The notes beneath the pieces were generated by a model, which was not told the origin of the DNA, did not search any database, and worked only from the letters and a program-made list of their open reading frames with translations. From assembly GCF_000205165.1 (NCBI RefSeq), contig NZ_GL883870.1, positions 83,477-147,476 on the forward strand: 64,000 bases of DNA, read 5' to 3'. Each line of letters starts with the position of its first letter. Position 1 is the stretch's first letter. The position numbers and the translations under genes were made by a program. Shown here one piece after another: positions 38,779 to 49,180 of this stretch. Source of the DNA: Paraprevotella xylaniphila YIT 11841. Lineage in GTDB: Bacteria; Bacteroidota; Bacteroidia; Bacteroidales; Bacteroidaceae.

Positions 38779-41184
38779 TTGAAAACGGTAATCAGATTGT
38801 TAAGCCTTACATTGGTATTTATTACGGGAATAGGCCACCTTTCAGGACAAGCCCAAAAACAGGCCATGGTCTCAGGCAAGGTCATCTCCACTTCTAACGA
38901 AATCATGGACTTTGCCACCGTACAAGTCAAAGGAACTTCTATCGGAACACGTCCCAATGAAAAAGGAATCTATCATTTGAAAGTCGACGCGGGAAAACAC
39001 ACATTGGTGTTTAAGGCTATGGGATACGCCACGGTGGAACGTACCGTCACTCTCCAGGCCGGCGAACGCCAGAAGTTGAATATCAAAATGCACCAAAAAG
39101 ATATGGAACTGGCCGAAGTGAAAGTGGAAGCCAGCCACGTGGGCCGCATCAACAAATCGGCATTCAACGCAGTGGCCGTAGACTTGAAAAGCATGGCCGG
39201 ACTGAACAAGAACCTGGCCGAGGTGCTGACCACCGTTCCGGGCGTCAAGCTGCGCGAGACGGGCGGAATGGGTTCGGACATGCAACTCATGCTCGACGGT
39301 TTTACGGGCAAACACGTCAAGGTCTTTATCGACGGCGTACCGCAGGAAGGAGCCGGAACGGCCCTCAATCTGAACAACCTGCCGGTGAACTTCGCCGAAC
39401 GCATCGAGGTCTACCGCGGAGTGGTTCCCGTCGGTTTCGGTACCGATGCCTTGGGCGGGGTCATCAATATCGTCACCAACCAAAGGAAACTCGGTTGGTT
39501 TGCCGATGCCTCTTATTCTTACGGCTCGTTCAACACCCACAAATCTTTCGTCAACTTCGGCCAGTCGTTCAAGAACGGCCTGCTGTATGAAATCAACGCT
39601 TTCCAGAATTTCTCGGACAACAACTATTACATTGATTACTACGTTACGGAATTCAGCGACGACGGCATTTCGGAGAACACCGACAAGACGAAGATTTACC
39701 ATATAAAACGTTTCAACGACCGTTTCCACAACGAAGCCGTGAGCGGCAAAATCGGGGTGACCGACAAGAAATGGGCCGACCGCCTGATGCTGGGCTTCAG
39801 CTACACCCACTTTTATAAGGAAATACAAAACGGAGTATTGCAGAAAGTCGTGTTCGGAGAAAAACACCGTCATGGCTTCTCGTTCATCCCCTCTTTGGAA
39901 TACCGCAAACGCAACTTGTGGGTCGAGGGACTCGATGTCATGGCCAATGTCAACTACAACCACAACATCACCCACAACATAGATACGGCATCTTACAAAT
40001 ACAACTGGTTGGGACAACGGAAATATACCGGCGTGCCGGGGGAGCAATCCAACCAGAACAACGAGGCCAAGAACAAGAACTGGAACGGTACGCTCACGGC
40101 CAACTACCGCATCGGCCACGCCCATTTGGTCACGTTCAACCATGTGCTGAGCACTTTTGAACGCACCACCCGTTCGTACGTTTCAGGAAGTTCGCGCCTT
40201 TCGGACTTCACCATCCCCAAGCGTTCCCGCAAGAACGTCACGGGACTGTCTTACCGCTTCATGCCTACAGAGAAATGGAACGCCACGGTGTTCGGCAAGT
40301 ATTACAACCAATACAACGAAGGCCCCGTATCCCAAAGCGACGACGGTATCGGCAACTACATACAGATGTCGCAAAAGACGAGTGCTTTCGGCTACGGGGC
40401 CGCAGGGACTTACTTCATCCTGAAAAACCTGCAGGCCAAGTTGTCATACGAGAAAGCTTACCGCCTGCCCTCGACCGACGAACTTTTCGGCGACGAAGAC
40501 CTGGAAGCCGGGCGGGCGAACCTGCGTCCCGAAAAAAGCGACAATGTCAACTTCAACCTCGGCTACACTCCGCGATTCGGCAAACACGGACTGTACATGG
40601 AGGGAAGCCTCATCTACCGCGACACGAAGGATTACATCCGTCGCGGATTGGACAACGTGGGCGGCATGGACTTCGGATTCAACGAGAACCACGGACGGGT
40701 CAAGACCAAAGGGTACAATGTCTCCTTGCGTTACAGCTATGCGGACTGGTTCAGCTTGGGCGGGACGTTCAACAGCATGGACGCCATCGACCGTGAGAAA
40801 CGGTTGGCCGAAGGCACGGGGCAGGCTTCGCTGACCTACGGACAGCGCATCCCCAACCAACCCTACCGCTACGCCAATTTCGACGCGTCGTTCTACTGGC
40901 ATGACTTGTTCGGCAAAGGCAACATGCTCTCGCTCACCTACGACAGCTATTACCAACACGAGTTCCCCTTGTACTGGGAAGACTTCGGCGACCCGGACAC
41001 CAAAGCACGCGTCCCCGAACAGTTCTCCCACAACCTCACGCTGAATTACAGTGTGGCCAAGGGACGTTACAACTTTTCACTCGAATGCCGTAACCTGACG
41101 GACGAAAAGCTTTACGACAATTACAGCCTGCAAAAGGCCGGACGGGCTTTCTATGGAAAGGTAAGAGTATACTTCGGGAAATAA
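38779..41184 (+). CDS. TonB-dependent outer-membrane receptor
   Basis: The 801-residue protein has a signal peptide (TVIRLLSLTLVFITGIGHLS), a carboxypeptidase-like regulatory domain (about 30-110), a plug (about 125-235, with IDGVPQEGAG and GVINIVTNQ) and a 22-strand barrel ending in Phe-Gly-Lys. The start codon is TTG: no in-frame ATG precedes the signal peptide. Neighbours (DUF4374 lipoprotein and PepSY reductase) suggest uptake of an iron chelate or siderophore. Regulation by iron is inferred. Confidence 0.95.
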   Translation: MKTVIRLLSLTLVFITGIGHLSGQAQKQAMVSGKVISTSNEIMDFATVQVKGTSIGTRPNEKGIYHLKVDAGKHTLVFKAMGYATVERTVTLQAGERQKLNIKMHQKDMELAEVKVEASHVGRINKSAFNAVAVDLKSMAGLNKNLAEVLTTVPGVKLRETGGMGSDMQLMLDGFTGKHVKVFIDGVPQEGAGTALNLNNLPVNFAERIEVYRGVVPVGFGTDALGGVINIVTNQRKLGWFADASYSYGSFNTHKSFVNFGQSFKNGLLYEINAFQNFSDNNYYIDYYVTEFSDDGISENTDKTKIYHIKRFNDRFHNEAVSGKIGVTDKKWADRLMLGFSYTHFYKEIQNGVLQKVVFGEKHRHGFSFIPSLEYRKRNLWVEGLDVMANVNYNHNITHNIDTASYKYNWLGQRKYTGVPGEQSNQNNEAKNKNWNGTLTANYRIGHAHLVTFNHVLSTFERTTRSYVSGSSRLSDFTIPKRSRKNVTGLSYRFMPTEKWNATVFGKYYNQYNEGPVSQSDDGIGNYIQMSQKTSAFGYGAAGTYFILKNLQAKLSYEKAYRLPSTDELFGDEDLEAGRANLRPEKSDNVNFNLGYTPRFGKHGLYMEGSLIYRDTKDYIRRGLDNVGGMDFGFNENHGRVKTKGYNVSLRYSYADWFSLGGTFNSMDAIDREKRLAEGTGQASLTYGQRIPNQPYRYANFDASFYWHDLFGKGNMLSLTYDSYYQHEFPLYWEDFGDPDTKARVPEQFSHNLTLNYSVAKGRYNFSLECRNLTDEKLYDNYSLQKAGRAFYGKVRVYFGK

Positions 41185-41217
41185 ACAGCATCATTCACTC
41201 AATAAATAATTAAAAAC

Positions 41218-42624
41218 ATGGAAAAAAGATTCTTCACTTGGGCGCTTGCTGCCGCCCTCTGCGCCGGTGGCGCATTGACTTCGTGCAGCGACGACGACAC
41301 CACTCCCGGCGGAGGCAATGGCAATGGCGGCGCCACGGCTCCGGGTACAAGCAAATACGTCATTGCAGCCAAGGCAGACGAAGGTACTTATCTCGTCACC
41401 AGCGAGACACTCGACGAAGGTAGCGTGACGGTATTGGGCAACGGCACGGAAGCCATCGGTGCATCCTACTGGGTATTTTACGGGCAGCAATACCTCTTCG
41501 GCTTGCAATATAACGATGGAAATGCGGGTACCGGAGCCTCTTATGTCCTGAACGCCACAACCGGAAAAGTAAAAGAAGCACGGGAATATACGTTCAACCG
41601 TGTAACGACATACGGGACATGGGGAGACAATGTCATCACGTCTTCCACCAACGATGGCTCGAAAGAGAAAGATTCCAAAGGCCATTATGCCAAATATTTG
41701 CAGTTCAACTATCTAAACGTACATACCGGTAATACGACAACAGGTACGCGCATCGCGGAAAACTTCCTGGGTAACGGAGAAATCGTCAGCTTTGCCGGTT
41801 TCGTAGAAGCCAACGGCAAGCTCTACACCTCGGTAGTCCCCATGGGCATGAGCCACTACGGCGTGAACACCTACCCCGAAAAAGTCACGGATCAAGCCCT
41901 CATAGCAACCCAAGACGGGGGGAGCGGTTCCGGAAAATATACAGCCGGGCAAATCCCTTCGACCCAATATCCGGACAAGGCTTTCATAGCTATTTACAGT
42001 GGGGACAGCTTCAACGATACTCCGGTCATTGCGGAAACCGATAAGATTGGCTTCGCCTGCGGACGTATGAAATCACAATACTATCAAACCATTTGGGCAG
42101 CGGACAACGGTGACCTTTATGTATTCTCTCCGGGCTACGGACGTACGGCCACCTCTTCTGCCGACCTGAAGAAAGTCACAGGACAACTGCCTTCGGGCGT
42201 TGTCCGCATCAAGGCCGGCCAGACCACTTTCGACCCAGATTACTACTATAACCTCGAGTCACAAGGCACCGGACATCCGATGTTCCGTTGTTGGCATATC
42301 ACGGCCGACTATTTCTTGCTTCAGATGTACAGCGAAGGAACGATGAGCGGCAAGAATGCACCGACCAAAGAATTGGCCGTATTCAAGGGCCAAAGCGGCA
42401 CGCTGACCCAAGTAACCGAGGGATTGCCGGCCCAAGACAAGATTTCGTCTTTCGGTATTCCTTTCAGCGACAATGGCGTAGCCTACATTCCGGTCACGAC
42501 CACAGACGGCGACGCTCCGGCACTCTACAAGATAGACCCGGCCACGGCTAAAGCCACCAAAGGATTGACCATCATTACCCACAACAGCGTGTCGGCCATC
42601 GGCAAACTGTCTGCTACGAACTAA
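41218..42624 (+). CDS. DUF4374 lipoprotein
   Basis: The 468-residue protein has a lipoprotein signal ending LTSCSDDD, a Gly/Asn-rich linker and a repetitive beta-sheet body (for example [20 protein letters not shown] and [18 protein letters not shown]) typical of DUF4374, probably a beta-propeller. It is expected at the outer membrane, where it may bind the ligand or partner the TonB receptor 33 nt upstream. The function is not established for the family. Confidence 0.88.
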   Translation: MEKRFFTWALAAALCAGGALTSCSDDDTTPGGGNGNGGATAPGTSKYVIAAKADEGTYLVTSETLDEGSVTVLGNGTEAIGASYWVFYGQQYLFGLQYNDGNAGTGASYVLNATTGKVKEAREYTFNRVTTYGTWGDNVITSSTNDGSKEKDSKGHYAKYLQFNYLNVHTGNTTTGTRIAENFLGNGEIVSFAGFVEANGKLYTSVVPMGMSHYGVNTYPEKVTDQALIATQDGGSGSGKYTAGQIPSTQYPDKAFIAIYSGDSFNDTPVIAETDKIGFACGRMKSQYYQTIWAADNGDLYVFSPGYGRTATSSADLKKVTGQLPSGVVRIKAGQTTFDPDYYYNLESQGTGHPMFRCWHITADYFLLQMYSEGTMSGKNAPTKELAVFKGQSGTLTQVTEGLPAQDKISSFGIPFSDNGVAYIPVTTTDGDAPALYKIDPATAKATKGLTIITHNSVSAIGKLSATN

Positions 42625-42633
42625 TTTTGGGAT

Positions 42634-43809
42634 ATGAGAAAAACATTCGCCAAGATTCACCTTTGGTTTTCCCTTCCATTCGGCATCATTATCAGCGTCG
42701 TCTGCCTTTCGGGGGCGGCGTTGGTATTTGAGCAGGATGTCACCCGTGCCTTGAATCCCGGCTTTTACCGGGTCGAAGCAGAGGACGGGGCAAAGCCGCT
42801 CACGCCTTCCGAACTGGTCACGAAGCTCGGCATGCAACTTCCGGACTCATTGCAGATTTCCGGCCTGCAAATGTCAGGCGACCCGGAAGAAGCCTGGATG
42901 GTCAGCTTTGAGCACTTAAACCGCAAGACGCTAAGCGTAAACCCTTACACCGGCGAGATAAACGGATGGAACAAAAGCTATCCTTTCTTTCAGATCATGC
43001 GCAAACTTCATCGTTGGCTAATGGATGTCCCGCCCCGGAAAGGAGACAAGACCGTGGGTAAAACGATCGTCGGTATCACTACGTTGGTCTTCGTTGCGAT
43101 ACTCATCAGTGGTGTGGTGATTTGGATACCGAAAACCAAAAAGGCTCTGAAAAACCGCCTTCAAGTATCCTGCAACAAAGGATGGCGGCGTTTCTGGTAC
43201 GACAGTCACGTATCGCTCGGTTTCTACGCCACACCATTCCTCCTCGTCATGGCACTGACCGGGCTTACCTGGTCGTTCACTTGGTACCGCACTGCCGCCT
43301 ATTCCCTTTTCGGTGGCACCGCGCCAAAAGAGGAAAACACGCCTCGACCGGAATTTCAGCAAAAGGGACGGAAAGATACCGCAAAACAGTCCTGGCCGGA
43401 AAGACAGCAGCATATCAGGGGAGAAAAAGGCCGGGAAGGAAACACTTTCAATTATGCCGTATGGGACAAAGCCGCAGACGCTGTCCGCCAGATTTATCCG
43501 ACCTACAAGTCGGTCAAACTGGCTACGGAAGGCATAGAAGTAGCCCCCAACCCGAATACCGACCGTCGTCAAACGGATAAAATACAATTTGACCCGCAAA
43601 CAGGTCGCCTCGGTTCCATAACCTATTATAAGGATGCCCCGGCCTCACAGACGCTGAAAGGTTGGTTTTATGCCTTCCACACCGGCTCCTGGGGCGGCCT
43701 ATGGACCAAGGTGCTTTATTTCCTGGCTGCTTTCATCGGAGGGATTCTCCCGCTCAGCGGCTATTACTTGTGGTACAAACGAAAGTTCTCGTCTCGACGG
43801 AAACGTTAA
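42634..43809 (+). CDS. PepSY-associated membrane reductase-like protein
   Basis: The 391-residue protein has four membrane helices: FSLPFGIIISVVCLSGAALV, IVGITTLVFVAILISGVVIW, ATPFLLVMALTGLTWSF and VLYFLAAFIGGILPLSGYYL. Periplasmic PepSY-type domains sit between them. Conserved His residues (KIHLWF, KLHRWLMD, DSHVSLG, FAFHTGSW) could hold haem. Such proteins act with siderophore receptors as ferric reductases. It follows the DUF4374 gene by 9 nt and closes the operon. Confidence 0.9.
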   Translation: MRKTFAKIHLWFSLPFGIIISVVCLSGAALVFEQDVTRALNPGFYRVEAEDGAKPLTPSELVTKLGMQLPDSLQISGLQMSGDPEEAWMVSFEHLNRKTLSVNPYTGEINGWNKSYPFFQIMRKLHRWLMDVPPRKGDKTVGKTIVGITTLVFVAILISGVVIWIPKTKKALKNRLQVSCNKGWRRFWYDSHVSLGFYATPFLLVMALTGLTWSFTWYRTAAYSLFGGTAPKEENTPRPEFQQKGRKDTAKQSWPERQQHIRGEKGREGNTFNYAVWDKAADAVRQIYPTYKSVKLATEGIEVAPNPNTDRRQTDKIQFDPQTGRLGSITYYKDAPASQTLKGWFYAFHTGSWGGLWTKVLYFLAAFIGGILPLSGYYLWYKRKFSSRRKR

Positions 43810-43832
43810 CACCTTCATTCTACGTAATGCAC

Positions 43833-43872
43833 ACGTCCCCGGGAAATCCCAAACGGAAATTCCCGGGGACGT
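43833..43872. terminator. Hairpin between convergent PepSY and GT11 genes
   Basis: ACGTCCCCGGGAA and TTCCCGGGGACGT form a perfect 13-bp stem with a 14-nt loop; it can end transcription from both sides, though the T-run is weak. Confidence 0.75.
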
Positions 43873-43882
43873 ATCTTATATC

Positions 43883-44680
43883 CTATAACCCGACCCACTC
43901 CTCCGAAAAAATAGGCGGAGTGATCCATGTCGGGTCGCGGAACCACCGACGAGGATAGATTTTCATACCGTTGCCGTCTACGGCCAAATATGCCCCCCAA
44001 AAGCTGAACGTGGAATTGGAAATGATATGCCCACGACACAAAGTCATCAAATATAAATCCATGTAGTCGGGCATCAGTTCCGTATGTTCCACATATACGG
44101 CATCCTCCATCCAAAGATTCTCCCTCACCCATTCCATATCATCGGAAAAGAAAAAGAAACGCGCATCGGGCCTCTTCTTTCTGACATAAGCAATGGCTTG
44201 CCGGAAATAGTCCACTCCGCATAAAACGAAACTCGAGTTCGAAGGATGCAAATAATCTCCGCGCCTCACGTGTACCGATACCGGGTAATCCACGGCTCTT
44301 ATCATCTGTACGAAACCACTCTGCAGTTCTGCCAAAAACTGACGGAAAGAGAAGTAACGACGAGCATTCGGTATAAAACGCCGATGCTGGCTGTAATCGT
44401 CTATCAACACGGCATCGGGCTTCTCATCATCATACAGCCTTTTCAAAACTCCTATGGCACGACAGATCTTGAGCCCCCAAACCACCAGTCTTATCCCCCA
44501 CGGACAGGAAGGCAATTCCAGTTCAAAACAATCGGAAAGCCTCAATCCATCATGCTGTTTCAACCTACGGCGGTCGTAAAACAGATAAACCTTACCGTTT
44601 CCGGAGTCCATCAAATCCCGGAAACGACAATATTCAAACATCTGGTTCCCCAGTCCTCCTTTCAGACAAACGATTTTCAT
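43883..44680 (-). CDS. GT11 alpha-1,2-fucosyltransferase-like glycosyltransferase
   Basis: The protein starts at ATG 44680 with KIVCLKGGLGNQMFEYCRFR, the GT11 entry motif, and has SVHVRRGDYLHPSN (GDP-fucose binding) and IISNSTFSFWGAYLAVDG near the end. It is 265 residues, close to bacterial family members. It would transfer fucose to a galactose of a glycan or capsule. No other glycan-synthesis genes are near. An upstream ATG at 44695 adds five residues and is less likely. Confidence 0.9.
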   Translation of the reverse strand: MKIVCLKGGLGNQMFEYCRFRDLMDSGNGKVYLFYDRRRLKQHDGLRLSDCFELELPSCPWGIRLVVWGLKICRAIGVLKRLYDDEKPDAVLIDDYSQHRRFIPNARRYFSFRQFLAELQSGFVQMIRAVDYPVSVHVRRGDYLHPSNSSFVLCGVDYFRQAIAYVRKKRPDARFFFFSDDMEWVRENLWMEDAVYVEHTELMPDYMDLYLMTLCRGHIISNSTFSFWGAYLAVDGNGMKIYPRRWFRDPTWITPPIFSEEWVGL

Positions 44681-44697
44681 GCCGTCCGCATACAATT

Positions 44698-46191
44698 CTA
44701 AAGACGTATTTTCTTCTTCACCTTTTTCGACTCGTTTTGCAGACGGTCGAGTGCCGTCACCACATACGTATATTTCCGGTTTCCGTCCTCGTACGGCAGT
44801 TTATAGAAAGTGTTCGGCGTAATCGCCACGATATTCTCGGCATATTCCAAATCTACAGGCTCGCCCTCGGCAAAACGGTAAACCACGTATTGACACGCAC
44901 GGTCCATCTCGCCTTTTCCCCTTGGCGCACGCCAAAACAGCATGTAGCCGTCTTCCGTCCACAAGGCAGTCAGCTTGCGCACCTTCTTCGGCCGCTTGTG
45001 GTCTATCCACGGCATCTCAGGCTGCAAAGCCGGATAACGGTGGTAATAGTTGCGCAACATCGTGCCATAGTTTCCTTTGTTGTCCACCACGGCCTTGGCA
45101 TACCATTGGCAACTGCCCTCGATGTTAGGCAGCGAACGTTGCAAGGCCATCTTGCGCTCCATCTGGTGTTTGTTCGGGTCCACGGGGTCGGCTTTGGCTA
45201 CCGTGCGGTCCACGTCCTGCCCGATGATGAGCGGCCTGTGGCCGGCATGCTCGCTCCACCAACGTATCAGTGTATCATAATCTGCTGCGGAATGCCCGAT
45301 TTCCCAATACACCTGAGGAATGTTATAATCCACCCAACCTTCCTTCACCCACTTCAGCACATCAGCATAGAGATCGTCATAGTTCTGCAGTCCGCGCGTA
45401 TTGCTGCCGTTCTCCGGGTCGCTCTTCAAGTTACGGTAAATACCGAAAGGAGACACGCCGAACTTCACCCAAGGCTTCACGGCATGGATGCAGTCGTGCA
45501 ACTGGCGGATGAAAAGGTTCACGTTCTCCCGCCGCCAGTCATCGCGGTTCATCCCGTTCCCGTAACGCGCATACGTCTGGTCGTCCGGGATGCGCAAACC
45601 GCTTTCGGGATAAGGATAAAAGTAATCGTCGATATGAATGCCATCCACGTCATAACGCAACAGGATGTCCGTCACGACGTTGCAAATGTAGTCCCGGTTC
45701 TCAGGCATCCCCGGATCCATAATCAGTTGTTCGCCATACCAGAAATACCGCCCGGGATGCTTTCTGTAATCATGTGTGGCAGCCAGTTCCTTCGTACCCT
45801 TCGTTTTGGCCCGGTAAGGATTGATCCAGGCATGCAGCTCCATACCCCGTGCATGACATTGGGCTATCATCCATTGCAACGGATCCCAATAGGGAGAAGG
45901 CGGCGTGCCTTGCTTTCCGGTCAGATAACGGCTCCACGGTTCGAAGCTGCTGGCATAAAGCGCGTCGAACTCGGGGCGCACCTGAAACAGTATGGCATTG
46001 ATACCGCACTTTTGCAGTTCATTCAACTGGTACGTCAGCGTACGCTGCATCTCTGCCGTACCCAACCCCATAAACTGATAGTTCACACACTGTATCCATG
46101 CGCCGCGAAACTCCCGTTTGGGCGACAACTGGGCCTGCAACGCAAAGCTGCAAAGCCACATCATCAAAAGCAAAAGTGATTTTTTATTCAT
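44698..46191 (-). CDS. Glycosyl hydrolase-like GHL10 family protein
   Basis: With ATG at 46191 the protein has a signal peptide (MNKKSLLLLMMWLCSFALQA) and a TIM-barrel of the DUF187/GHL10 type: FRGAWIQCVNYQF, FQVRPEFDALYASSFEPWSR, MELHAWINPYRAKTKG, and VDGIHIDDYFYPYP with the likely catalytic Asp pair. A fibronectin-like C-terminal segment follows. Members (for example DigH/YngK-like) cleave peptidoglycan or related glycans; substrate not determined. The longer frame from 46311 runs through the promoter and is rejected. Confidence 0.88.
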   Translation of the reverse strand: MNKKSLLLLMMWLCSFALQAQLSPKREFRGAWIQCVNYQFMGLGTAEMQRTLTYQLNELQKCGINAILFQVRPEFDALYASSFEPWSRYLTGKQGTPPSPYWDPLQWMIAQCHARGMELHAWINPYRAKTKGTKELAATHDYRKHPGRYFWYGEQLIMDPGMPENRDYICNVVTDILLRYDVDGIHIDDYFYPYPESGLRIPDDQTYARYGNGMNRDDWRRENVNLFIRQLHDCIHAVKPWVKFGVSPFGIYRNLKSDPENGSNTRGLQNYDDLYADVLKWVKEGWVDYNIPQVYWEIGHSAADYDTLIRWWSEHAGHRPLIIGQDVDRTVAKADPVDPNKHQMERKMALQRSLPNIEGSCQWYAKAVVDNKGNYGTMLRNYYHRYPALQPEMPWIDHKRPKKVRKLTALWTEDGYMLFWRAPRGKGEMDRACQYVVYRFAEGEPVDLEYAENIVAITPNTFYKLPYEDGNRKYTYVVTALDRLQNESKKVKKKIRL

Positions 46192-46210
46192 CATACACGT
46201 TATTTCCGTG

Positions 46211-46218
46211 CAAAAATA
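46211..46218 (-). promoter_or_regulatory. -7 element of the GHL10 gene
   Basis: TATTTTTG on the minus strand fits TAnnTTTG, 19 nt before the ATG. Confidence 0.5.
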
Positions 46219-46254
46219 CAATAAAAATCCATCATGCCTTTGCCAAACATTGAC

Positions 46255-46262
46255 TAACTTTG
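46255..46262 (+). promoter_or_regulatory. -7 element of uvrA
   Basis: TAACTTTG on the plus strand fits TAnnTTTG, 31 nt before the uvrA ATG; divergent from the GHL10 promoter. Confidence 0.6.
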
Positions 46263-46293
46263 CAAACATAAGGACAATTAACGAAAACAACTG

Positions 46294-49101
46294 ATGAACG
46301 ACTACATACACATCAAGGGGGCAAGGGTGAACAACCTGAAGAATATCGACCTGGACATTCCGCGCAATAAACTGATTGTCATCACCGGCCTGTCCGGATC
46401 GGGCAAGTCTTCGCTAGCGTTCGACACGCTCTACGCCGAAGGACAGCGACGCTACGTGGAGAGCCTGTCGGCTTACGCCCGGCAGTTTCTCGGACGAATG
46501 AGCAAACCGGAATGCGACTACATCAAAGGCATCCCGCCCGCCATCGCCATCGAGCAAAAGGTGAGCAGCCGCAATCCCCGTTCCACCGTAGGGACTTCCA
46601 CTGAAATTTACGAGTACCTGCGCCTGTTGTATGCCCGTATCGGGCACACTTTCTCCCCCGTGAGCGGTCAGGAAGTGAAAAAAAACACCACGGAAGACGT
46701 AGTGCAATGTATGTTGTCCTACTCCAAAGGCACGCGCTTCACCGTACTCGCCCCGTTGCAGGTCCGTGAAGGACGTACCCTTCAAGAGCAACTGGACAGC
46801 GACTTCAAGCAAGGATTCTCGCGCATCGAAGTGGACGGCGAGGTCGTGCGCATCGAAGACTTCATGTTGGAACTGTCCTCGGACCCGTCGAAAGGCGAAC
46901 ACCGCACCATCCATCTGCTCATCGACCGCATGAGTTGCGATGACAGCAAAGACAGTATTTCCCGACTGACAGACTCGGCCGAAACCGCCTTTTATGAAGG
47001 GAACGGGCAATGTATGCTGCGCATCGTGCCGTCGGGTATCCTGCACTCCTTTTCCACACGTTTTGAAGCGGACGGCATCACGTTCGAGGAACCGACGGAC
47101 AATTTGTTCGCCTTCAACTCGCCGGTCGGTGCCTGCCCCGTATGCGAGGGATTCGGACGGGTCATCGGCATCGACGAAAAGTTGGTCATCCCCAACTCGG
47201 CCCTCAGCGTGTACGACGGAGCCGTGGTCTGTTGGCGCGGAGAAAAGATGGGCGAATGGAAAACGGAGTTCTGCCGTAGGGCTCAGAAAGTGAACTTCCC
47301 TATTTTTGAACCCTATTACAAGTTGACCCGGGAACAAAAAGATTATCTATGGCACGGGACGGCCGGTGCTTCATCGCCCGATGAGGAAGTCTGCATCGAC
47401 AACTTCTTCAAGATGTTGGAAAAAGACCAATACAAAATACAGAACCGCGTCATGTTGGCGCGTTACCGGGGCAAGACGATCTGCCCACAATGCCACGGCA
47501 CGCGCCTGCGTCCCGAAGCCGGATATGTGAAAGTGGGCGGGCGGGCCATTTCGGATTTGGTAGACCTGCCCGTCACCGAACTGAAGAAGTTCTTCGACAC
47601 GCTGACGCTCACCGCCCACGAGGCGGAAGTGGGCAAACGCCTACTCACAGAAATCAACAACCGCATCCGTTTCCTGCTCGACGTAGGACTGGGATACCTC
47701 ACCCTGAACCGCCTGAGCAACACGCTTTCGGGCGGCGAAAGCCAACGCATCAACCTGGCCACGTCATTGGGCAGCAGCCTGGTGGGTTCGCTCTATATCT
47801 TAGACGAACCGAGCATCGGACTACACAGCCGCGACACGGACAAACTCATCCGTGTGCTCCGGCAATTACAACAATTAGGCAACACGGTCATCGTGGTAGA
47901 ACATGACGAGGAAATCATCCGTGCGGCAGACTACATCATCGACATCGGACCGCAGGCCGGACGATTGGGCGGTGAGGTGGTGTTCCAAGGCGACCTACAG
48001 CAGATGTTGGCCGAGAAACCGCAGGACACACGGAGCTACACCGTGAAATACCTGACGGGGCAGGAAACCATCGCCTTGCCGGACAGCGTACGCCCATGGA
48101 CAAACTATATCGAAGTGAAAGGCGCACGGGCCAACAACCTGCGCGGCATCGACGTACGCTTCCCGCTCAACGTCATGACGGTGGTCACGGGAGTCAGCGG
48201 CTCAGGCAAGTCCACCCTCGTGCGCGACATCTTCTACCGTGCCATGAAAAGGCAGTTCGACGAAGTGGCAGACCGCCCGGGAGAGTTCCTCGGACTGGAA
48301 GGCGACCTGCAAATGGTAAAAAATATCGAGTTCGTGGACCAGAACCCCATCGGAAAATCCTCGCGCAGCAACCCCGTCACTTATATCAAGGCTTACGACG
48401 AGATACGCAAACTGTTCGCTGCACAACCGCTGTCCCAGCAAATGGGTTTCACGCCCGGCTTCTTCTCTTTCAACACCGAAGGCGGACGTTGCGAGGAATG
48501 CAAGGGCGAAGGGACAGTCACGGTGGAAATGCAGTTCATGGCCGACCTCGTGCTGGAATGCGAGTCATGCCACGGCAAACGGTTCAAAAGCGACCTGTTG
48601 GAGGTGAAATTCGGCGGGCAGAACATTTACGACGTGCTCAACATGACAGTGAACCAAGCCATCGAGTTCTTCGACGCACAGGGGCAAGCCAAGATTTCCA
48701 AAAAGCTCAAACCACTACAAGACGTGGGACTGGGCTACATCAAGTTGGGACAATCGTCCAACACCCTATCGGGCGGCGAGAACCAACGCGTGAAACTGGC
48801 CTACTATCTCGGCATGGAAAAGGTGGAACCTACCATTTTCATCTTCGACGAACCGACCACGGGACTGCATTTCCATGACATCAAACGCCTGTTGGCGGCT
48901 TTCGACGCCCTCATCCTGCGCGGCCACACGCTCGTCATCATCGAACACAACATGGATGTCATAAAATGTGCCGACCACATCATCGACCTCGGTCCGGAAG
49001 GAGGCGCGCAAGGCGGCAACGTGGTCGTGTGCGGCACACCGCACGAAGTAGCGGCCTGCCCGGACAGCTATACGGGCCGCTACCTGAAAGAAAAGCTCTG
49101 A
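46294..49101 (+). CDS. uvrA: Excinuclease ABC subunit A
   Basis: The 935-residue protein has the UvrA layout: first Walker A GLSGSGKSSLAFDT, zinc site cysteines ACPVCEGFG and CPQCHGTR, first signature LSGGESQRINLA; second Walker A GVSGSGKSTLVRD, zinc finger CEECKGEG to CESCHGKR, and second signature LSGGENQRVKLAYYLG. It finds bulky DNA lesions and loads UvrB for nucleotide excision repair. A hairpin follows its stop. UvrB and UvrC are not in the window. Confidence 0.99.
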   Translation: MNDYIHIKGARVNNLKNIDLDIPRNKLIVITGLSGSGKSSLAFDTLYAEGQRRYVESLSAYARQFLGRMSKPECDYIKGIPPAIAIEQKVSSRNPRSTVGTSTEIYEYLRLLYARIGHTFSPVSGQEVKKNTTEDVVQCMLSYSKGTRFTVLAPLQVREGRTLQEQLDSDFKQGFSRIEVDGEVVRIEDFMLELSSDPSKGEHRTIHLLIDRMSCDDSKDSISRLTDSAETAFYEGNGQCMLRIVPSGILHSFSTRFEADGITFEEPTDNLFAFNSPVGACPVCEGFGRVIGIDEKLVIPNSALSVYDGAVVCWRGEKMGEWKTEFCRRAQKVNFPIFEPYYKLTREQKDYLWHGTAGASSPDEEVCIDNFFKMLEKDQYKIQNRVMLARYRGKTICPQCHGTRLRPEAGYVKVGGRAISDLVDLPVTELKKFFDTLTLTAHEAEVGKRLLTEINNRIRFLLDVGLGYLTLNRLSNTLSGGESQRINLATSLGSSLVGSLYILDEPSIGLHSRDTDKLIRVLRQLQQLGNTVIVVEHDEEIIRAADYIIDIGPQAGRLGGEVVFQGDLQQMLAEKPQDTRSYTVKYLTGQETIALPDSVRPWTNYIEVKGARANNLRGIDVRFPLNVMTVVTGVSGSGKSTLVRDIFYRAMKRQFDEVADRPGEFLGLEGDLQMVKNIEFVDQNPIGKSSRSNPVTYIKAYDEIRKLFAAQPLSQQMGFTPGFFSFNTEGGRCEECKGEGTVTVEMQFMADLVLECESCHGKRFKSDLLEVKFGGQNIYDVLNMTVNQAIEFFDAQGQAKISKKLKPLQDVGLGYIKLGQSSNTLSGGENQRVKLAYYLGMEKVEPTIFIFDEPTTGLHFHDIKRLLAAFDALILRGHTLVIIEHNMDVIKCADHIIDLGPEGGAQGGNVVVCGTPHEVAACPDSYTGRYLKEKL

Positions 49102-49121
49102 AGTCCGGCCTGACCATATAA

Positions 49122-49156
49122 GAAGCCCCTCGCACATTCACCGTGCGAGGGGCTTC
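49122..49156. terminator. Bidirectional terminator between uvrA and the fimbrial operon
   Basis: GAAGCCCCTCGCAC and GTGCGAGGGGCTTC form a perfect 14-bp stem between convergent genes. Confidence 0.85.
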
Positions 49157-49180
49157 ACCAACCTTAAAATCCACTATCCT

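Noticed and set aside
44737..46179. 480-residue open frame opposite the GHL10 gene
   Set aside because: His/Val/Arg-rich antisense translation of a well-supported gene.
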